Assembly: GCA_028278205.1 (NCBI GenBank)
Contig: JANQES010000114.1
Location: forward strand, 48,537-112,536
Length of the DNA: 64,000 nt
Origin: Rhodothermales bacterium
GTDB taxonomy: Bacteria > Bacteroidota > Rhodothermia > Rhodothermales > Bin80
Direction: 5' to 3'
Shown here: in pieces, positions 7,563 through 16,694 of the stretch
Numbering within the stretch: the stretch's first letter is position 1
How the letters are laid out: each line of letters starts with the position of its first letter
Translations under genes and position numbers: made by a program
Notes under the pieces: generated by a model
Database searches by the model: none
Told to the model about the DNA's origin: nothing
The model's input: the letters and a program-made list of their open reading frames with translations, nothing else

Positions 7563-8699
7563 TCAAAGCAAATCCTCCACGGCTTCATACAACCGATCCC
7601 AGCTATACTTTTGCTTTTCCCGGCGGACGCCCTCGGTCAGGGGGGCGACCATGTGTTCGTTGAAAAAGCGGATGATGGCGGCGGCGAGCGCGGCAGGGTC
7701 TTCCGGCGGGACGACGAGGCCCGCCTGCTCGTGCGGCACCACCTCAGCCAGCCCACCCACATCGGTGATGATGGCCGGCTTGTCGAAGTGAAACGCGATC
7801 TGCGCCACGCCGCTCTGCGTAGCCGTCACGTAGGGCTGAACGACCACGTCGGCGGCGCAAAAATAGCGCGTCACCTCGGCGTTGGGGATGTAATCGGCGT
7901 GAAGGTGGACGTGCTCGCCCAGGCTGTGTTGGTCGATCAGGGCCTGATAGGGCGCTTCGTCGTCATAGAATTCGCCCGCCACCACCAGGCGCGCGTCCGG
8001 CACGGCTTCGACGACGCGCGGCATGCTTTCGAGCAAGACATGGAGGCCTTTGTACTGGCGGATGAATCCGAAGAAAAGCAACACCGGCGCCTCCGGCGGC
8101 AGGCCGAGAAGTTGGCGCGCTTCGTCGCGGGGGATGGCGGCGCCGAAGATATCGTAAACCGGATGAACCACCTGCCGCACCGCCGGCGTGACGCCGAGCG
8201 ATTCGAGATCACGCGTGACGGACTCCGACATCACGAGGCATCCATTCATCGTCTTCAAAAAAAAGCGGCCCAGCGCCAGGTCGCCGGGGCGGCGCTCGTG
8301 GGGGATGGCGTTATGAATCACCCCCAGGACTTTCGCGCCTGCCTTTCGCGCCTTCCGCGCGACGATGCCGAAACCCGGCGCGAAAAACGGCATCCAGTAC
8401 TGAAAAATTACCGCATCCGGCTTCAGCCGGGCGACGTACCGGGCCGCTTTGAACCAGCTCACCGGGTTGATCGTGTCGAGCAGCCGCCGGGCCGGCACCG
8501 GATTTTCGACCGTGCCCGCCTCGTACTGCGTCTTGCCGGGGAAAAGCACTTCAGGATACTGCCGGCTGAATGTCACCGCCTCAACCGCATGCCCACGCGC
8601 CTGCAATCCCCGATACATCGCCTCCGAAAAGTGCGCAATGCCCCCCCGATACGGATACATCGGGCCGACGAAGACGAGGCGTTTGGAGGTCGGTGGCAT
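7563..8699 (-). CDS. Glycosyltransferase family 4 protein
   Basis: 378 residues with the two-domain GT-B architecture. The N-terminal part starts LVFVGPMYPYRGGIAHFSE, and the C-terminal nucleotide-sugar domain includes LLFFGFIRQYKGLHVLLE, a cytoplasmic loop PNAEVTRYFCAADVVVQPY and SGVAQIAFHFDKPAIITDVGGL, the retaining-GT4 region. It transfers a sugar from an activated donor to an unknown acceptor, probably for extracellular polysaccharide or glycolipid. Same strand as the adjacent methyltransferase and GT2 genes, but both gaps contain repeats, so a single transcript is not certain. Confidence 0.9.
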   Translation of the reverse strand: MPPTSKRLVFVGPMYPYRGGIAHFSEAMYRGLQARGHAVEAVTFSRQYPEVLFPGKTQYEAGTVENPVPARRLLDTINPVSWFKAARYVARLKPDAVIFQYWMPFFAPGFGIVARKARKAGAKVLGVIHNAIPHERRPGDLALGRFFLKTMNGCLVMSESVTRDLESLGVTPAVRQVVHPVYDIFGAAIPRDEARQLLGLPPEAPVLLFFGFIRQYKGLHVLLESMPRVVEAVPDARLVVAGEFYDDEAPYQALIDQHSLGEHVHLHADYIPNAEVTRYFCAADVVVQPYVTATQSGVAQIAFHFDKPAIITDVGGLAEVVPHEQAGLVVPPEDPAALAAAIIRFFNEHMVAPLTEGVRREKQKYSWDRLYEAVEDLL

Positions 8700-8728
8700 A
8701 TCTCAGGCGAAGGTAACTCAGGAATACT

Positions 8729-8902
8729 GAGAGGGTGAAAGGGAGCGTGGGGGAAAGGGAGAGAGGGAGAGATTAATGGCGAATAGCGAATAGTGAATGG
8801 CGAATGGCGAATGAAAGAGACCATTAACCATTCACAATTCGCTATTCACTATTGACCATTAGAATCTCCCGTTCTCCCTTTCCCCCTCTCACCCTCTCGC
8901 TC
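8729..8902. repeat. Nested double inverted repeat (GA-rich outer arms, GCGAATA inner arms)
   Basis: Outer arms of GAAAGGG/GAGAGGG units (8729-8773 and 8861-8902) enclose inner arms of 7-bp units, GCGAATA GCGAATA GTGAATG GCGAATG (from about 8777) and their complement (8821-8860). The right half overlaps the 3' end of the GT2 gene and encodes its last residues. An element of the same two-layer design lies at 16695-16844. Confidence 0.85.
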
Positions 8903-9892
8903 AAACACCTCCCCCCGCACCGCCGGCTCTACGGTCTGGGTAATCTGATACGGCGTCGTCTCCTCCATGCGGCGGCGGATGATCATATCCGCCAGAAAAC
9001 CCGTGCAGAAGGTTTGCACGCCCACGACGATGAGCAAGACGCCCAGCAGCAACAACGGGCGGTCGCCGACGGGGTTGCCGAAGATGACTTTGTCGAGGGT
9101 GATCCAGAGGCTGATGACGAAGCCGCCGAGGAAAGCCAGCGTGCCGAGCATCCCGAAGAAGTGCATGGGGCGGGCGGCAAAACGCGTCAGAAAAGCCACC
9201 GTGATCAGGTCGAGGAACCCGCGGATGTAGCGTTCCAGGCCGAACTTGGTCCGCCCGAACTGACGCGCCCGGTGATGGACCGCCTTCTCGCCGATGCGCT
9301 GGTAGCCCTCCCACTTGGCCAGCAGTGGGATGTACCGGTGCATCTCGCCGTAGACCCGGATGTTTTTGACGACCTCGCGCCGGTACGCCTTCAGGCCGCA
9401 GTTGAAATCGTGCAGCTTGATACCCGAGACCATGCGCGTGACGAAGTTGAAGAACCGGCTCGGAATGGTCTTGCCGAGCGGATCTTGCCGCTTCTGCTTC
9501 CAGCCGCTGACGAGATCGAAGCCGTCGTCTAGCATCGCCGTAAGCGCCGGGATCTCTGCCGGATCGTCCTGCAAGTCGGCGTCCATGGTGATGACGTAGC
9601 GGCCCTCGGCGCGTTCGAAACCGGCAGCCAGCGCGGCGCTTTTGCCGTAGTTTCGGCGGAAGCGCAGCCCGGCAAAGCGCGCATCGTCGCTGTGGATCTG
9701 TTCGATCACGGCCCACGAGCCGTCGCGCGAGCCGTCGTCGATGAACCAGACCTCGAAGTCCAGGCTCGCCGCCTCACATGACGCTCGGATCTGCCGCGCC
9801 AACTCCGGCAAGGATTCCTCCTCCTCGAAGACGGGCACGACGACGGAGACGTCGATTTTAGATTTTGGATTTTGGATTTTGGATTGGCTCAT
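8849..9892 (-). CDS. Glycosyltransferase family 2 (DPM/ArnC/GtrB-like) with C-terminal membrane domain
   Basis: 347 residues. The GT-A domain begins VSVVVPVFEEEESLPEL, with the DxD region MDADLQDDP near residue 100 and the GtrB-like DFNCGLKAYRREV. Two membrane segments follow near 240-262 and 278-303. Such proteins move a sugar onto a polyprenyl phosphate carrier at the inner membrane. Both ends are made of intergenic repeat sequence: the first 14 residues (MSQSKIQNPKSKID) come from the TCCAAAA heptamers and the last 18 (including FEREGERGKGR) from the GA-rich repeat. No better start codon exists between the repeat and the domain. Confidence 0.9.
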   Translation of the reverse strand: MSQSKIQNPKSKIDVSVVVPVFEEEESLPELARQIRASCEAASLDFEVWFIDDGSRDGSWAVIEQIHSDDARFAGLRFRRNYGKSAALAAGFERAEGRYVITMDADLQDDPAEIPALTAMLDDGFDLVSGWKQKRQDPLGKTIPSRFFNFVTRMVSGIKLHDFNCGLKAYRREVVKNIRVYGEMHRYIPLLAKWEGYQRIGEKAVHHRARQFGRTKFGLERYIRGFLDLITVAFLTRFAARPMHFFGMLGTLAFLGGFVISLWITLDKVIFGNPVGDRPLLLLGVLLIVVGVQTFCTGFLADMIIRRRMEETTPYQITQTVEPAVRGEVFEREGERGKGRTGDSNGQ

Positions 9893-10010
9893 TCGACACC
9901 GTCTTCTCGGTAGAAAAAGCCGCAGTAACGCCTAGCGTCGTAGCTTTTTCGGTCATTTGATTCGGTCTGAAAAAACAATCCAAAATCTAAACTCCAAAAT
10001 CCAAAATCGG
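9853..10010. repeat. Inverted TTTTGGA/TCCAAAA arms around a terminator (second copy)
   Basis: Left arm 9853-9886 and right arm 9976-10010 are the same heptamer family as at 3888-4040, again flanking an AAAAAGCCGC/GCTTTTT hairpin. The left arm overlaps the 5' end of the GT2 gene; the right arm abuts the gyrB stop codon. Confidence 0.8.
9913..9950 (-). terminator. Terminator hairpin after gyrB
   Basis: GAAAAAGC at 9913-9920 pairs with GCTTTTTC at 9943-9950; CGCAGTAACGC and GCGTCGTAG extend the stem. It shares the GAAAAAGCCGC start with the lexA-pyrG terminator, so the whole repeat-plus-terminator composite appears duplicated. Confidence 0.65.
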
Positions 10011-10011
10011 A

Positions 10012-13000
10012 TCACACATCGATCGTGGCGTATTTGGCGTTGCGTTCGATGAACTTGCGGCGGGGTTCGACGGCGTCGCCCATGAGCGTCGAGAAGATGC
10101 GGTCGGCGGTGGCGGCATCGTCTACGGTGACGCGTTGGAGCATGCGCCGGTCGGGGTCCATCGTTGTATCCCAGAGTTGATCCGGGTTCATCTCGCCGAG
10201 GCCTTTGTAGCGCTGGATGGTGACCTTGCCGCGCCCGTCGGCCTGCATCTCGGCGACGGCCTTCTGCAAGGCTTCGTCGGTCCAGAGGTACTGTTCCTTC
10301 TTGCCCTGTTTGGCCTTGTAGAGCGGCGGCAGCGCGATGTAGATGTATCCCTGCTCGACGAGCGGGCGCAGGTGCCGGTAGAAAAACGTCAGCAGCAACG
10401 TCCGGATGTGCGCGCCGTCGACGTCGGCATCGGTGTTGTGACAACAGAGCCCCCCCATGCCGGCGATAAAGTTCTCATCGGTTTCAACCGAGAAATCGTA
10501 GACCTGACCGTTTGTTGCTTCCACTTTTGCTATCGACTTGATCGGCAATGCGATCAGGTCTCCATCGACCGATTCGAAGCGTCGATTGGCAGGCACCGAG
10601 CGGCCGTTCATTTTGGCCTTAACGCCTGCCGCGTCTGGATGATCGGCCCACACGGGCTGTAGACGCATCAGGTCGTCACGCGCGGTAACGGTTACACTCC
10701 AGTGACGATGGCGGGTCTGACACGGAGCACCACGGATCTCCCGCACGACACCGTCCGGGTCGCGCTCGCTCAATGTAGCGACCACCCCGAAGGACGAGAG
10801 GAGATACACGAGCCCGCTGGCGAGGTTGCGCGATGAGGTGTTGAGGGTAATCCGTCCGCCCGCAAGCGTTCCATCGCCAAGCAGATATCCGCGCAAGAAG
10901 GCCACGCGAAGGGGTTCGGAAACGTTGAAAACCAGCCCGGGGATCTGCTTGGTGATCGCGGTGACGTTCTTGAACCCGAAGACTTCTTGCCAGACCAGGG
11001 AAGCAACACGATTGACCAACCTGAGTTCACCCACACGCCCGTTGGGCTCATAGACCCGAGCAGGCACGCCAAAGACCCTCTCCAGCGCGCGCCGCATTTC
11101 CGGCAGGAGCGGTAGATTGCGTTTGCCTATCGCAAACCGGATGCCGCCCCGGTTCGAGCACGAACCCTCGGCGACGTAGAACCCCAGCAAGGTCATCAGT
11201 TCAGCATTCATCTCTATGAATCGCCGTATTCCCTGGCCGGCATAGTGCATAGGGGTAAGCTCGACATCCTCCCGCAACCCGAACCAGACCAGATCTTCGG
11301 CCTCTAGATCGGCCAGGCAGACATAAGGCCGTACGCGATTTCGGGGGGCAGCGCGGTACTGATCCTCCCAGGTTCGCTCAAGCCGGCTCGGCCCCACCGT
11401 CACACGCTCCATGACTGCTTCGACGTCAGCCCCGATGACAGAGAGATAGGCCTGCCAATTCTCCAGCGTAGGACGCGAGGTGCCTTTTTCCCAGGCATAG
11501 AATGTCACAGGCTGACGAATCCCGACGGCTTCGCAAAGGGCTCGATTCGAGACCCCGTTTTCCCGCCGGAGGGCGGCCATCTCAAGTCCTACCTCCGTAC
11601 TGACTTCGACACGCGGCGCTGTAAACTCGGGCTGATCCGCATAGTCCGCTACGACGCGGGCCTTATACCATGCCTCCACGGCAGGCCCCCGCACCCATAC
11701 CTGCTCGGCAGCTTCAGGAACCGCGTGCAGCATCCGCATCACGTCGAGGCGCGGCGGCGCGGCATTGGGAAAACGAATCGTTCGGGGGGCAACAACCTGA
11801 TCGCCCACGCAAAGCTCGTCGCCGCGCTTGAGGCAGACCTGGCCGTCTTCATAGACAAAGACGCTATGGCTGGCCGTGACCCGCACAGAACGCCCATAGG
11901 CTGTTTTCACCTCAAAGAGCGGCTCATCAAGCGCATGACGAATTACACTTTTGATGGGCCGGAATTGGACGTGATGATTGTCCAGCCCAAAACAGAGTAC
12001 GTCCCCAAGATCATCTCCGGAGCGTTTTGCATACGATCCGTTTTCCTGCGCCCCCTCTTCCAGCGCCGCGTCGATGAACGGCCCGATCTTCGTCATGCGC
12101 ACGCCGTGCTTATCCCGCACAAAGACATGCTCCTCGGCGTCAACACTCATCAACACAACTTTGTGATAGCGCAGCTTTTCGAAGTTGAACTCGTCCTCGG
12201 TCGTCGAGATGCCGGTACCCAGGGCCGTGATGATGTTTTTGATTTCCTCGTTTTCGAGCACCCGGTCGAGGCGGGCTTTTTCGACGTTGAGGATCTTGCC
12301 GCGCAGCGGGAGGATGGCCTGGAAATGGCGGTCGCGGGCTTGCTTGGCCGAGCCGCCGGCGGAGTCGCCCTCGACGAGGTAGATCTCGCATTCTTCGGCA
12401 TTGCGCGAGGAGCAGTCGGCCAGTTTGCCGGGCAGGCCGCCGGTGCCGAAGGCGTTTTTTCGCTGGACGAGTTCGCGCGCCTTGCGCGCCGCCGCACGGG
12501 CCTGCGCTGCCAGCACCACCTTCTCGATGATGCGTTTGGCCTGCTTCGGATGGTCTTCGAGCCAGATCTTGAGCTTCTCCCCGACGACGCTCTCGACGAT
12601 GCCCTGCACCTCGGAGTTGCCCAGCTTGGTCTTCGTCTGCCCTTCGAACTGCGGCTCGGCCACCTTCACCGAAAGCACCGCCGTTAGCCCCTCGCGGAAG
12701 TCATCGCCCGAGAGATCGCCTTTATAATTCTTGAGCAGGTTGTTGCTCTCGGCGTAGCCCTTGAGCGTCCGCGTCAGCGCCCGCCTAAAACCCGAAATGT
12801 GGGTGCCGCCCTCGTGCGTGTTGATGTTGTTGACGAACGAAAGCACGTTCGACGTAAAGCTGGCATTGTAGCGCATCGCCAGTTCGACCGGCGCCTCGGC
12901 GGCTTCGTCGGCGATGTAGATGACCTCGTCGTGGATGGCCGTGCGCGTCTCGTCGAGGTAGATGACGAACTCGCTGATGCCGCCTTCGAAATGATATTCC

Positions 13001-13671
13001 TCGCGATCGACGTCTTCCTCGCGCCGGTCTTCGAGGCTGATGAAGACGTTGCGGTTGAGATAGGCCAGTTCACGCAGCCGCTCGGCGAGGGTATCAAACC
13101 GGAATTCAGTGACCATGAAGATGCCGCCGTCGGGCCAGAACCGCACGTCGGTGCCGGTGCGCTCGCCGTCTTCGAGCGGGCGGATCTTCTCGACGCTCGT
13201 CTTGGGCTCGCCGTAGGCGTATTCCTGCTTCCACAAGAAGCCATCGCGTTTGACGGTCGCCACCAGCGTGCTCGCCAGGGCGTTGACGCACGAGACGCCG
13301 ACGCCGTGGAGGCCGCCGGAGACTTTGTAGGTGTCTTTGTCGAATTTGCCGCCGGCATGCAGCGTGGTCATCACCACTTCGAGGGCCGGGCGGTTTTGCG
13401 TCGGGTGCATGCCCACGGGCACGCCGCGCCCGTTGTCGGTCACCTGCACCGAGCCGTCTTTGTGGATGACCACGTCGATGCGGTCGCAATAGCCGGCCAG
13501 CGCCTCGTCGATCGAGTTATCGACGACCTCGTAGACGAGGTGGTGCAACCCGCGGATGCCCACGTCGCCGATGTACATAGCCGGGCGCTTGCGCACCGCT
13601 TCGAGCCCTTCCAACACCTGAATGTTAGAAGCGCTGTACTCCTGACCGTCTTGCTGAATCTGCTCGCTCAT
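10012..13671 (-). CDS. gyrB: DNA gyrase subunit B interrupted by an intein
   Basis: 1219 residues, of which 648 are gyrase. The N-extein (1-508) has the GHKL ATPase (EVVDNSIDEALAGY, GRGVPVGMH, SGGLHGVGVSCVNAL) and the start of the Toprim domain (EIYLVEGDSAGGSAK near 429). The C-extein (1080-1219) resumes at TDADVDGAHIRTLLL and ends in the usual GyrB tail. The gap falls in the DxD loop that binds catalytic Mg2+, so unspliced protein should be inactive. Joining KVVLM508 to T1080DADVDG restores the normal GyrB sequence exactly. Negative supercoiling requires the partner GyrA, not seen in this window. The intein is described in its own entry. Confidence 0.96.
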   Translation of the reverse strand: MSEQIQQDGQEYSASNIQVLEGLEAVRKRPAMYIGDVGIRGLHHLVYEVVDNSIDEALAGYCDRIDVVIHKDGSVQVTDNGRGVPVGMHPTQNRPALEVVMTTLHAGGKFDKDTYKVSGGLHGVGVSCVNALASTLVATVKRDGFLWKQEYAYGEPKTSVEKIRPLEDGERTGTDVRFWPDGGIFMVTEFRFDTLAERLRELAYLNRNVFISLEDRREEDVDREEYHFEGGISEFVIYLDETRTAIHDEVIYIADEAAEAPVELAMRYNASFTSNVLSFVNNINTHEGGTHISGFRRALTRTLKGYAESNNLLKNYKGDLSGDDFREGLTAVLSVKVAEPQFEGQTKTKLGNSEVQGIVESVVGEKLKIWLEDHPKQAKRIIEKVVLAAQARAAARKARELVQRKNAFGTGGLPGKLADCSSRNAEECEIYLVEGDSAGGSAKQARDRHFQAILPLRGKILNVEKARLDRVLENEEIKNIITALGTGISTTEDEFNFEKLRYHKVVLMSVDAEEHVFVRDKHGVRMTKIGPFIDAALEEGAQENGSYAKRSGDDLGDVLCFGLDNHHVQFRPIKSVIRHALDEPLFEVKTAYGRSVRVTASHSVFVYEDGQVCLKRGDELCVGDQVVAPRTIRFPNAAPPRLDVMRMLHAVPEAAEQVWVRGPAVEAWYKARVVADYADQPEFTAPRVEVSTEVGLEMAALRRENGVSNRALCEAVGIRQPVTFYAWEKGTSRPTLENWQAYLSVIGADVEAVMERVTVGPSRLERTWEDQYRAAPRNRVRPYVCLADLEAEDLVWFGLREDVELTPMHYAGQGIRRFIEMNAELMTLLGFYVAEGSCSNRGGIRFAIGKRNLPLLPEMRRALERVFGVPARVYEPNGRVGELRLVNRVASLVWQEVFGFKNVTAITKQIPGLVFNVSEPLRVAFLRGYLLGDGTLAGGRITLNTSSRNLASGLVYLLSSFGVVATLSERDPDGVVREIRGAPCQTRHRHWSVTVTARDDLMRLQPVWADHPDAAGVKAKMNGRSVPANRRFESVDGDLIALPIKSIAKVEATNGQVYDFSVETDENFIAGMGGLCCHNTDADVDGAHIRTLLLTFFYRHLRPLVEQGYIYIALPPLYKAKQGKKEQYLWTDEALQKAVAEMQADGRGKVTIQRYKGLGEMNPDQLWDTTMDPDRRMLQRVTVDDAATADRIFSTLMGDAVEPRRKFIERNAKYATIDV
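10435..12147 (-). mobile_element. Intein in gyrB with HTH and LAGLIDADG endonuclease domains
   Basis: Residues 509-1079 of the gyrB product (571 aa). It starts with Ser509 (SVDAEEHVFVRDKHG, block A), has the block B TxxH as T599-A-S-H602, block F VYDFSVETDENF, and ends GLCCHN1079 before Thr1080. All residues needed for standard splicing (Ser1, His, Asn, +1 Thr) are present. The endonuclease shows two LAGLIDADG motifs, LLGFYVAEG (near 828) and LRGYLLGDG (near 926), each with its acidic residue, so it may be active. Between block B and the endonuclease lies an XRE-type helix-turn-helix stretch (about 693-755; LCEAVGI, AWEKGTSRPTLENW), unusual in an intein. Confidence 0.93.
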
Positions 13672-13887
13672 AAACGCTGTGTTTAGCCCAAAGACCTGCG
13701 AATCGCCTCTCGATCCGAGAACCTGCTTTTCTGCCGGAAAAACAAGGTTTTACTAACCTTCCTTGAAACGCTTCACCACGCTCCATGTTCTCCCAAAACG
13801 CGATAAAAACGCCGCCCGAAGATACGAAAAAAGTCCGTTGTTTCTCAGCAAAAACCATCGTGCCAGCCTCTAACAACGAACCGCCTT
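13672..13887. promoter_or_regulatory. gyrB upstream region
   Basis: About 215 bp between the hypothetical gene and gyrB, both on the minus strand. No operator or hairpin was recognised; a TATCTTCG (minus strand, near 13820) resembles a Bacteroidota -7 element but lacks a well-spaced TTG. Confidence 0.25.
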
Positions 13888-14397
13888 TCAAAGCACCCGG
13901 TGAAGGCTGCCGGTAAAGACGAGCGCGCGGCGGAGAAAAGGGCTGAGGCGCGTGGCAAACGCATCGTCTTCGGCGCCGAGCAGCGCGCTGCTTTCGTCGC
14001 GCAACAGACGCGCCTCTTCGACCAGCGCTTCCGTGACGCCGGGGTAGAGACTGAGCAGGCGTTGATGGATGAGCTTGAGATGGTGCGACACGCGGCGGAG
14101 GGCCATCAGATCGTGGTAGCGGCGCACGAGCGCAGCGATGTAGCCTTCGTCTTCGGCGTGCTCGGCCTGGATGAGCGCGGCCTGAAGTTGCATCAGCAGC
14201 GCCTGGAGTTCCCCGGCAGCGCGGCGCAGATAGGCCTGCACAAACGCCGACGCCTCCTGCGTCGACGGGTCGTGCCCGGCGCGGCGTTCGCGGGCGGCGT
14301 GCCAGACGGTCGTCGCCGTCGAGAGCGTCGAGAAGAGCACCATGGCCTGCCAAACGGCGGCTTCGGCGCGGGCGTCGTCCAGAGGAGGCTGATCCAT
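13888..14397 (-). CDS. Hypothetical all-helical protein
   Basis: 169 residues from the ATG at 14397 (MDQPPLDDARAEAAVW), which has a plausible soluble start; in-frame ATGs exist further upstream but lie in sequence without coding character. The product is rich in Ala, Leu, Arg and Glu and should be almost entirely helical, with no signal peptide, membrane segment or known motif. A YHDLMALRRVSHHLKLIHQRLLS segment is the most distinctive part. Upstream of gyrB on the same strand, 216 bp away. Function not recognised. Confidence 0.6.
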   Translation of the reverse strand: MDQPPLDDARAEAAVWQAMVLFSTLSTATTVWHAARERRAGHDPSTQEASAFVQAYLRRAAGELQALLMQLQAALIQAEHAEDEGYIAALVRRYHDLMALRRVSHHLKLIHQRLLSLYPGVTEALVEEARLLRDESSALLGAEDDAFATRLSPFLRRALVFTGSLHRVL

Positions 14398-14563
14398 GGA
14401 AGGGGTTGACGTGTGAAGAAAGCTGCGTTGGTCAACGCAGATCGAAGCGAGGGGTTCTGATGTCTGCCGATTCATCACAAGGAGATTTTTCCCAACTCTC
14501 TTGCTCGAAGATTGCTATACTTTGAGCCACCTCACCCGTTCGAGCCAACCAGCGAGGTCCCCC

Positions 14564-15892
14564 ATGGTTAATCGATTGATCGTTTGCGTCGTGATGCTCT
14601 TGATGCTCGGCGCGATGCCGGCGCAGGCGCAGCGCACCGTCGTCCACTGCGGCACGTTGATCGACCCCGGCGTCTCAGCCACGCCGATGACGCAGCGCAC
14701 CCTCATCGTCGAAGGGCAGCGGGTGGCGGCAGTCGAAGAGGGCTTTAGCACGCCCGGCGCCACCGATCAGGTGGTCGATCTGCGCGAAGCCTACTGCATG
14801 CCGGGGCTCATCGACATGCACGTCCACCTCTCCGGCGAGAGCCGCAAAGGCGGCTACATCGACCGCTTCCGCCTGAGCCCGCCGGTGCAGGCCCTGAAGG
14901 CCAACCAGTACGCCCGGACGACGCTGCTGGCCGGCTTCACGACGGTCCGCGACGTAGGGTCGGGCGAGGGTCTGAGTCTCGCCCTCCGGCAGGCCACTGC
15001 CAGCGGCTGGATCACCGGACCGCGCATGTTCGTAGCCGGCAACAGCCTCTCCATCTCCGGCGGCCACGGCGACGGCACCAACGGCTACCGAGAAGATATC
15101 GTGGGTGTGCCGGGCGAAGCCGAAGGCATCGTCGACGGCGTGCCGAGCGCCATCCGCGCCACGCGCATCGTCATCAAACGCGGCGCCGACCTCATCAAGA
15201 TCACCGCCACCGGCGGCGTGCTCTCGCTCCAGGGCGACGGCACCGGAGCGCACTTCAAGGAGGAGGAGATCCGCGCCATCGTCGAGACGGCCCGCGACCA
15301 CGGACGCAAGGTGACGGCCCACGCCCACGGCGATGAGGGCATGCAGCGGGCCGTCCGCGCGGGCGTCGCCTCCATCGAACACGGCACCTACATGAGCGAG
15401 GCGACCATGCAGTTGATGAAGGAACGCGGCACCTACCTCGTGCCCACCATCACCGCCGGCAAGAGCGTCGCCGATTCAGCCGCCATCGCAGGCTACTATG
15501 CACCCGTGGTCACCAAAAAAGCGCTGGAAGTCGGCCCTGTCATGCAGGGCACGTTCGCTAAAGCCTATCGCACCGGTGTGCCCATCGCCTTCGGCACTGA
15601 CGCCGGGGTGTTCCGCCACGGACGCAACTGGAAAGAATTTGTCTACATGACCGAGGCCGGCATGCCGCCGATGGAAGCCTTCCGAACCGCCACCTACAAC
15701 GCCGCCGACCTGCTCGGCCAACTCGACAACCTCGGCACGTTGGAAGCCGGCAAACTGGCCGACATCGTAGCCGTGCCCCGCAACCCCCTCGACGACATCG
15801 CGGTGATGGAAAACGTCTCTTTTGTGATGAAAGACGGGATCGTCTACAAGATGGACGGCGCACCGATGGTCATCGTGCCACCGAGCCGTTGA
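14564..15892 (+). CDS. Secreted metal-dependent amidohydrolase
   Basis: 442 residues starting with a clear signal peptide (MVNRLIVCVVMLLMLGAMPAQA). Amidohydrolase-superfamily marks: the HxH metal ligands in GLIDMHVHLSG (His86, His88), the IVIKRGADLIKI segment giving a possible carboxylated lysine, KVTAHAHGDEG, ASIEHGTYM and the late Asp in FGTDAGVFRHG. The closest named relatives are the imidazolonepropionase/Xaa-Pro-dipeptidase-like amidohydrolases, secreted or periplasmic hydrolases of uncertain substrate. An upstream in-frame ATG at 14501 is rejected because it would bury the signal peptide. A terminator follows at 15944. Confidence 0.9.
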   Translation: MVNRLIVCVVMLLMLGAMPAQAQRTVVHCGTLIDPGVSATPMTQRTLIVEGQRVAAVEEGFSTPGATDQVVDLREAYCMPGLIDMHVHLSGESRKGGYIDRFRLSPPVQALKANQYARTTLLAGFTTVRDVGSGEGLSLALRQATASGWITGPRMFVAGNSLSISGGHGDGTNGYREDIVGVPGEAEGIVDGVPSAIRATRIVIKRGADLIKITATGGVLSLQGDGTGAHFKEEEIRAIVETARDHGRKVTAHAHGDEGMQRAVRAGVASIEHGTYMSEATMQLMKERGTYLVPTITAGKSVADSAAIAGYYAPVVTKKALEVGPVMQGTFAKAYRTGVPIAFGTDAGVFRHGRNWKEFVYMTEAGMPPMEAFRTATYNAADLLGQLDNLGTLEAGKLADIVAVPRNPLDDIAVMENVSFVMKDGIVYKMDGAPMVIVPPSR

Positions 15893-15943
15893 TGCGTAGC
15901 CGATCCTAATTATGTCGAAATAAAAGCAGAATTCCGAAATAAT

Positions 15944-15977
15944 GCCCTGCCTGGTTTCTGCAATCGGGCAGGGCTTT
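15944..15977 (+). terminator. Rho-independent terminator after the amidohydrolase
   Basis: GCCCTGCC (15944-15951) and GGCAGGGC (15967-15974) form an 8-bp perfect stem with a 15-base loop followed by TTT. Confidence 0.75.
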
Positions 15978-16160
15978 CTGGTATCCTGACAGCCCGGGCG
16001 TCGCATGGGGGAAATGATCAGGAGAAAATATCAGGAGGATTCGTCAACCAGATTCCGTCCGACTTTCATTACCATGTAGTGTATGAACCTGTGTGGAGCC
16101 TCCCACACGTACAGACCTGCCCCATCTCTCTAACTCATATCAACACTGCGGAGGTTAATC

Positions 16161-16625
16161 ATGAATGTACGCAAGCAGTATGCCCTCGTCATGGCCCCAA
16201 TCCTGTGCCTTCTCATCACCGCCCTTGGTATCGCGGGCGCGCTGCCGGAAGGCGAGCCCGACGCCGCGGGGCCCCCTGCCGAAGCCTCATACCCGGTCTT
16301 ATCGGCCACGTATACCACCCCCGAAGGCGCCGTCTTAACGTTCTCGGCAGAGGCCGTCGAGACCGATGGAAACATCGTTCGATTCTTCGCGCCGAAAATC
16401 TTCGGGCTGCCCCTGGGGTGGAAGGGCTCTACCACACAATTGTTTGCCGCCAGTTGCTTCTGCATCACGTACGGATACTTTAGCACCCCGCATGATTATC
16501 AGGTTTCGTCGTTTACATCCACCACCTGGTACAAGGAATTTCTTTACACGGGCGAACTGGTCGATAGGCTGGGGGCTCACAGGAATTATAGTTTTATTGA
16601 ATGCTATGAGGAGGGTTGGGAATAA
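16161..16625 (+). CDS. Hypothetical secreted protein
   Basis: 154 residues with a signal peptide or anchor (about residues 6-27, ALVMAPILCLLITALGIAGAL) and a mature part rich in Tyr, Phe, Ser and Thr containing three cysteines in AASCFCITYGY and SFIECYEEGWE. No family recognised. It stands alone between a terminator and a long repeat. Base composition is slightly lower in GC than neighbours towards its 3' end. A real short secreted protein is likely but not proven. Confidence 0.5.
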   Translation: MNVRKQYALVMAPILCLLITALGIAGALPEGEPDAAGPPAEASYPVLSATYTTPEGAVLTFSAEAVETDGNIVRFFAPKIFGLPLGWKGSTTQLFAASCFCITYGYFSTPHDYQVSSFTSTTWYKEFLYTGELVDRLGAHRNYSFIECYEEGWE

Positions 16626-16694
16626 AAGCGGCGGCTTTACCCGGCCCGTTTGCGCCATCCCTACGTTTTTCAGTTGGATGTATGCCTGCTGAAT

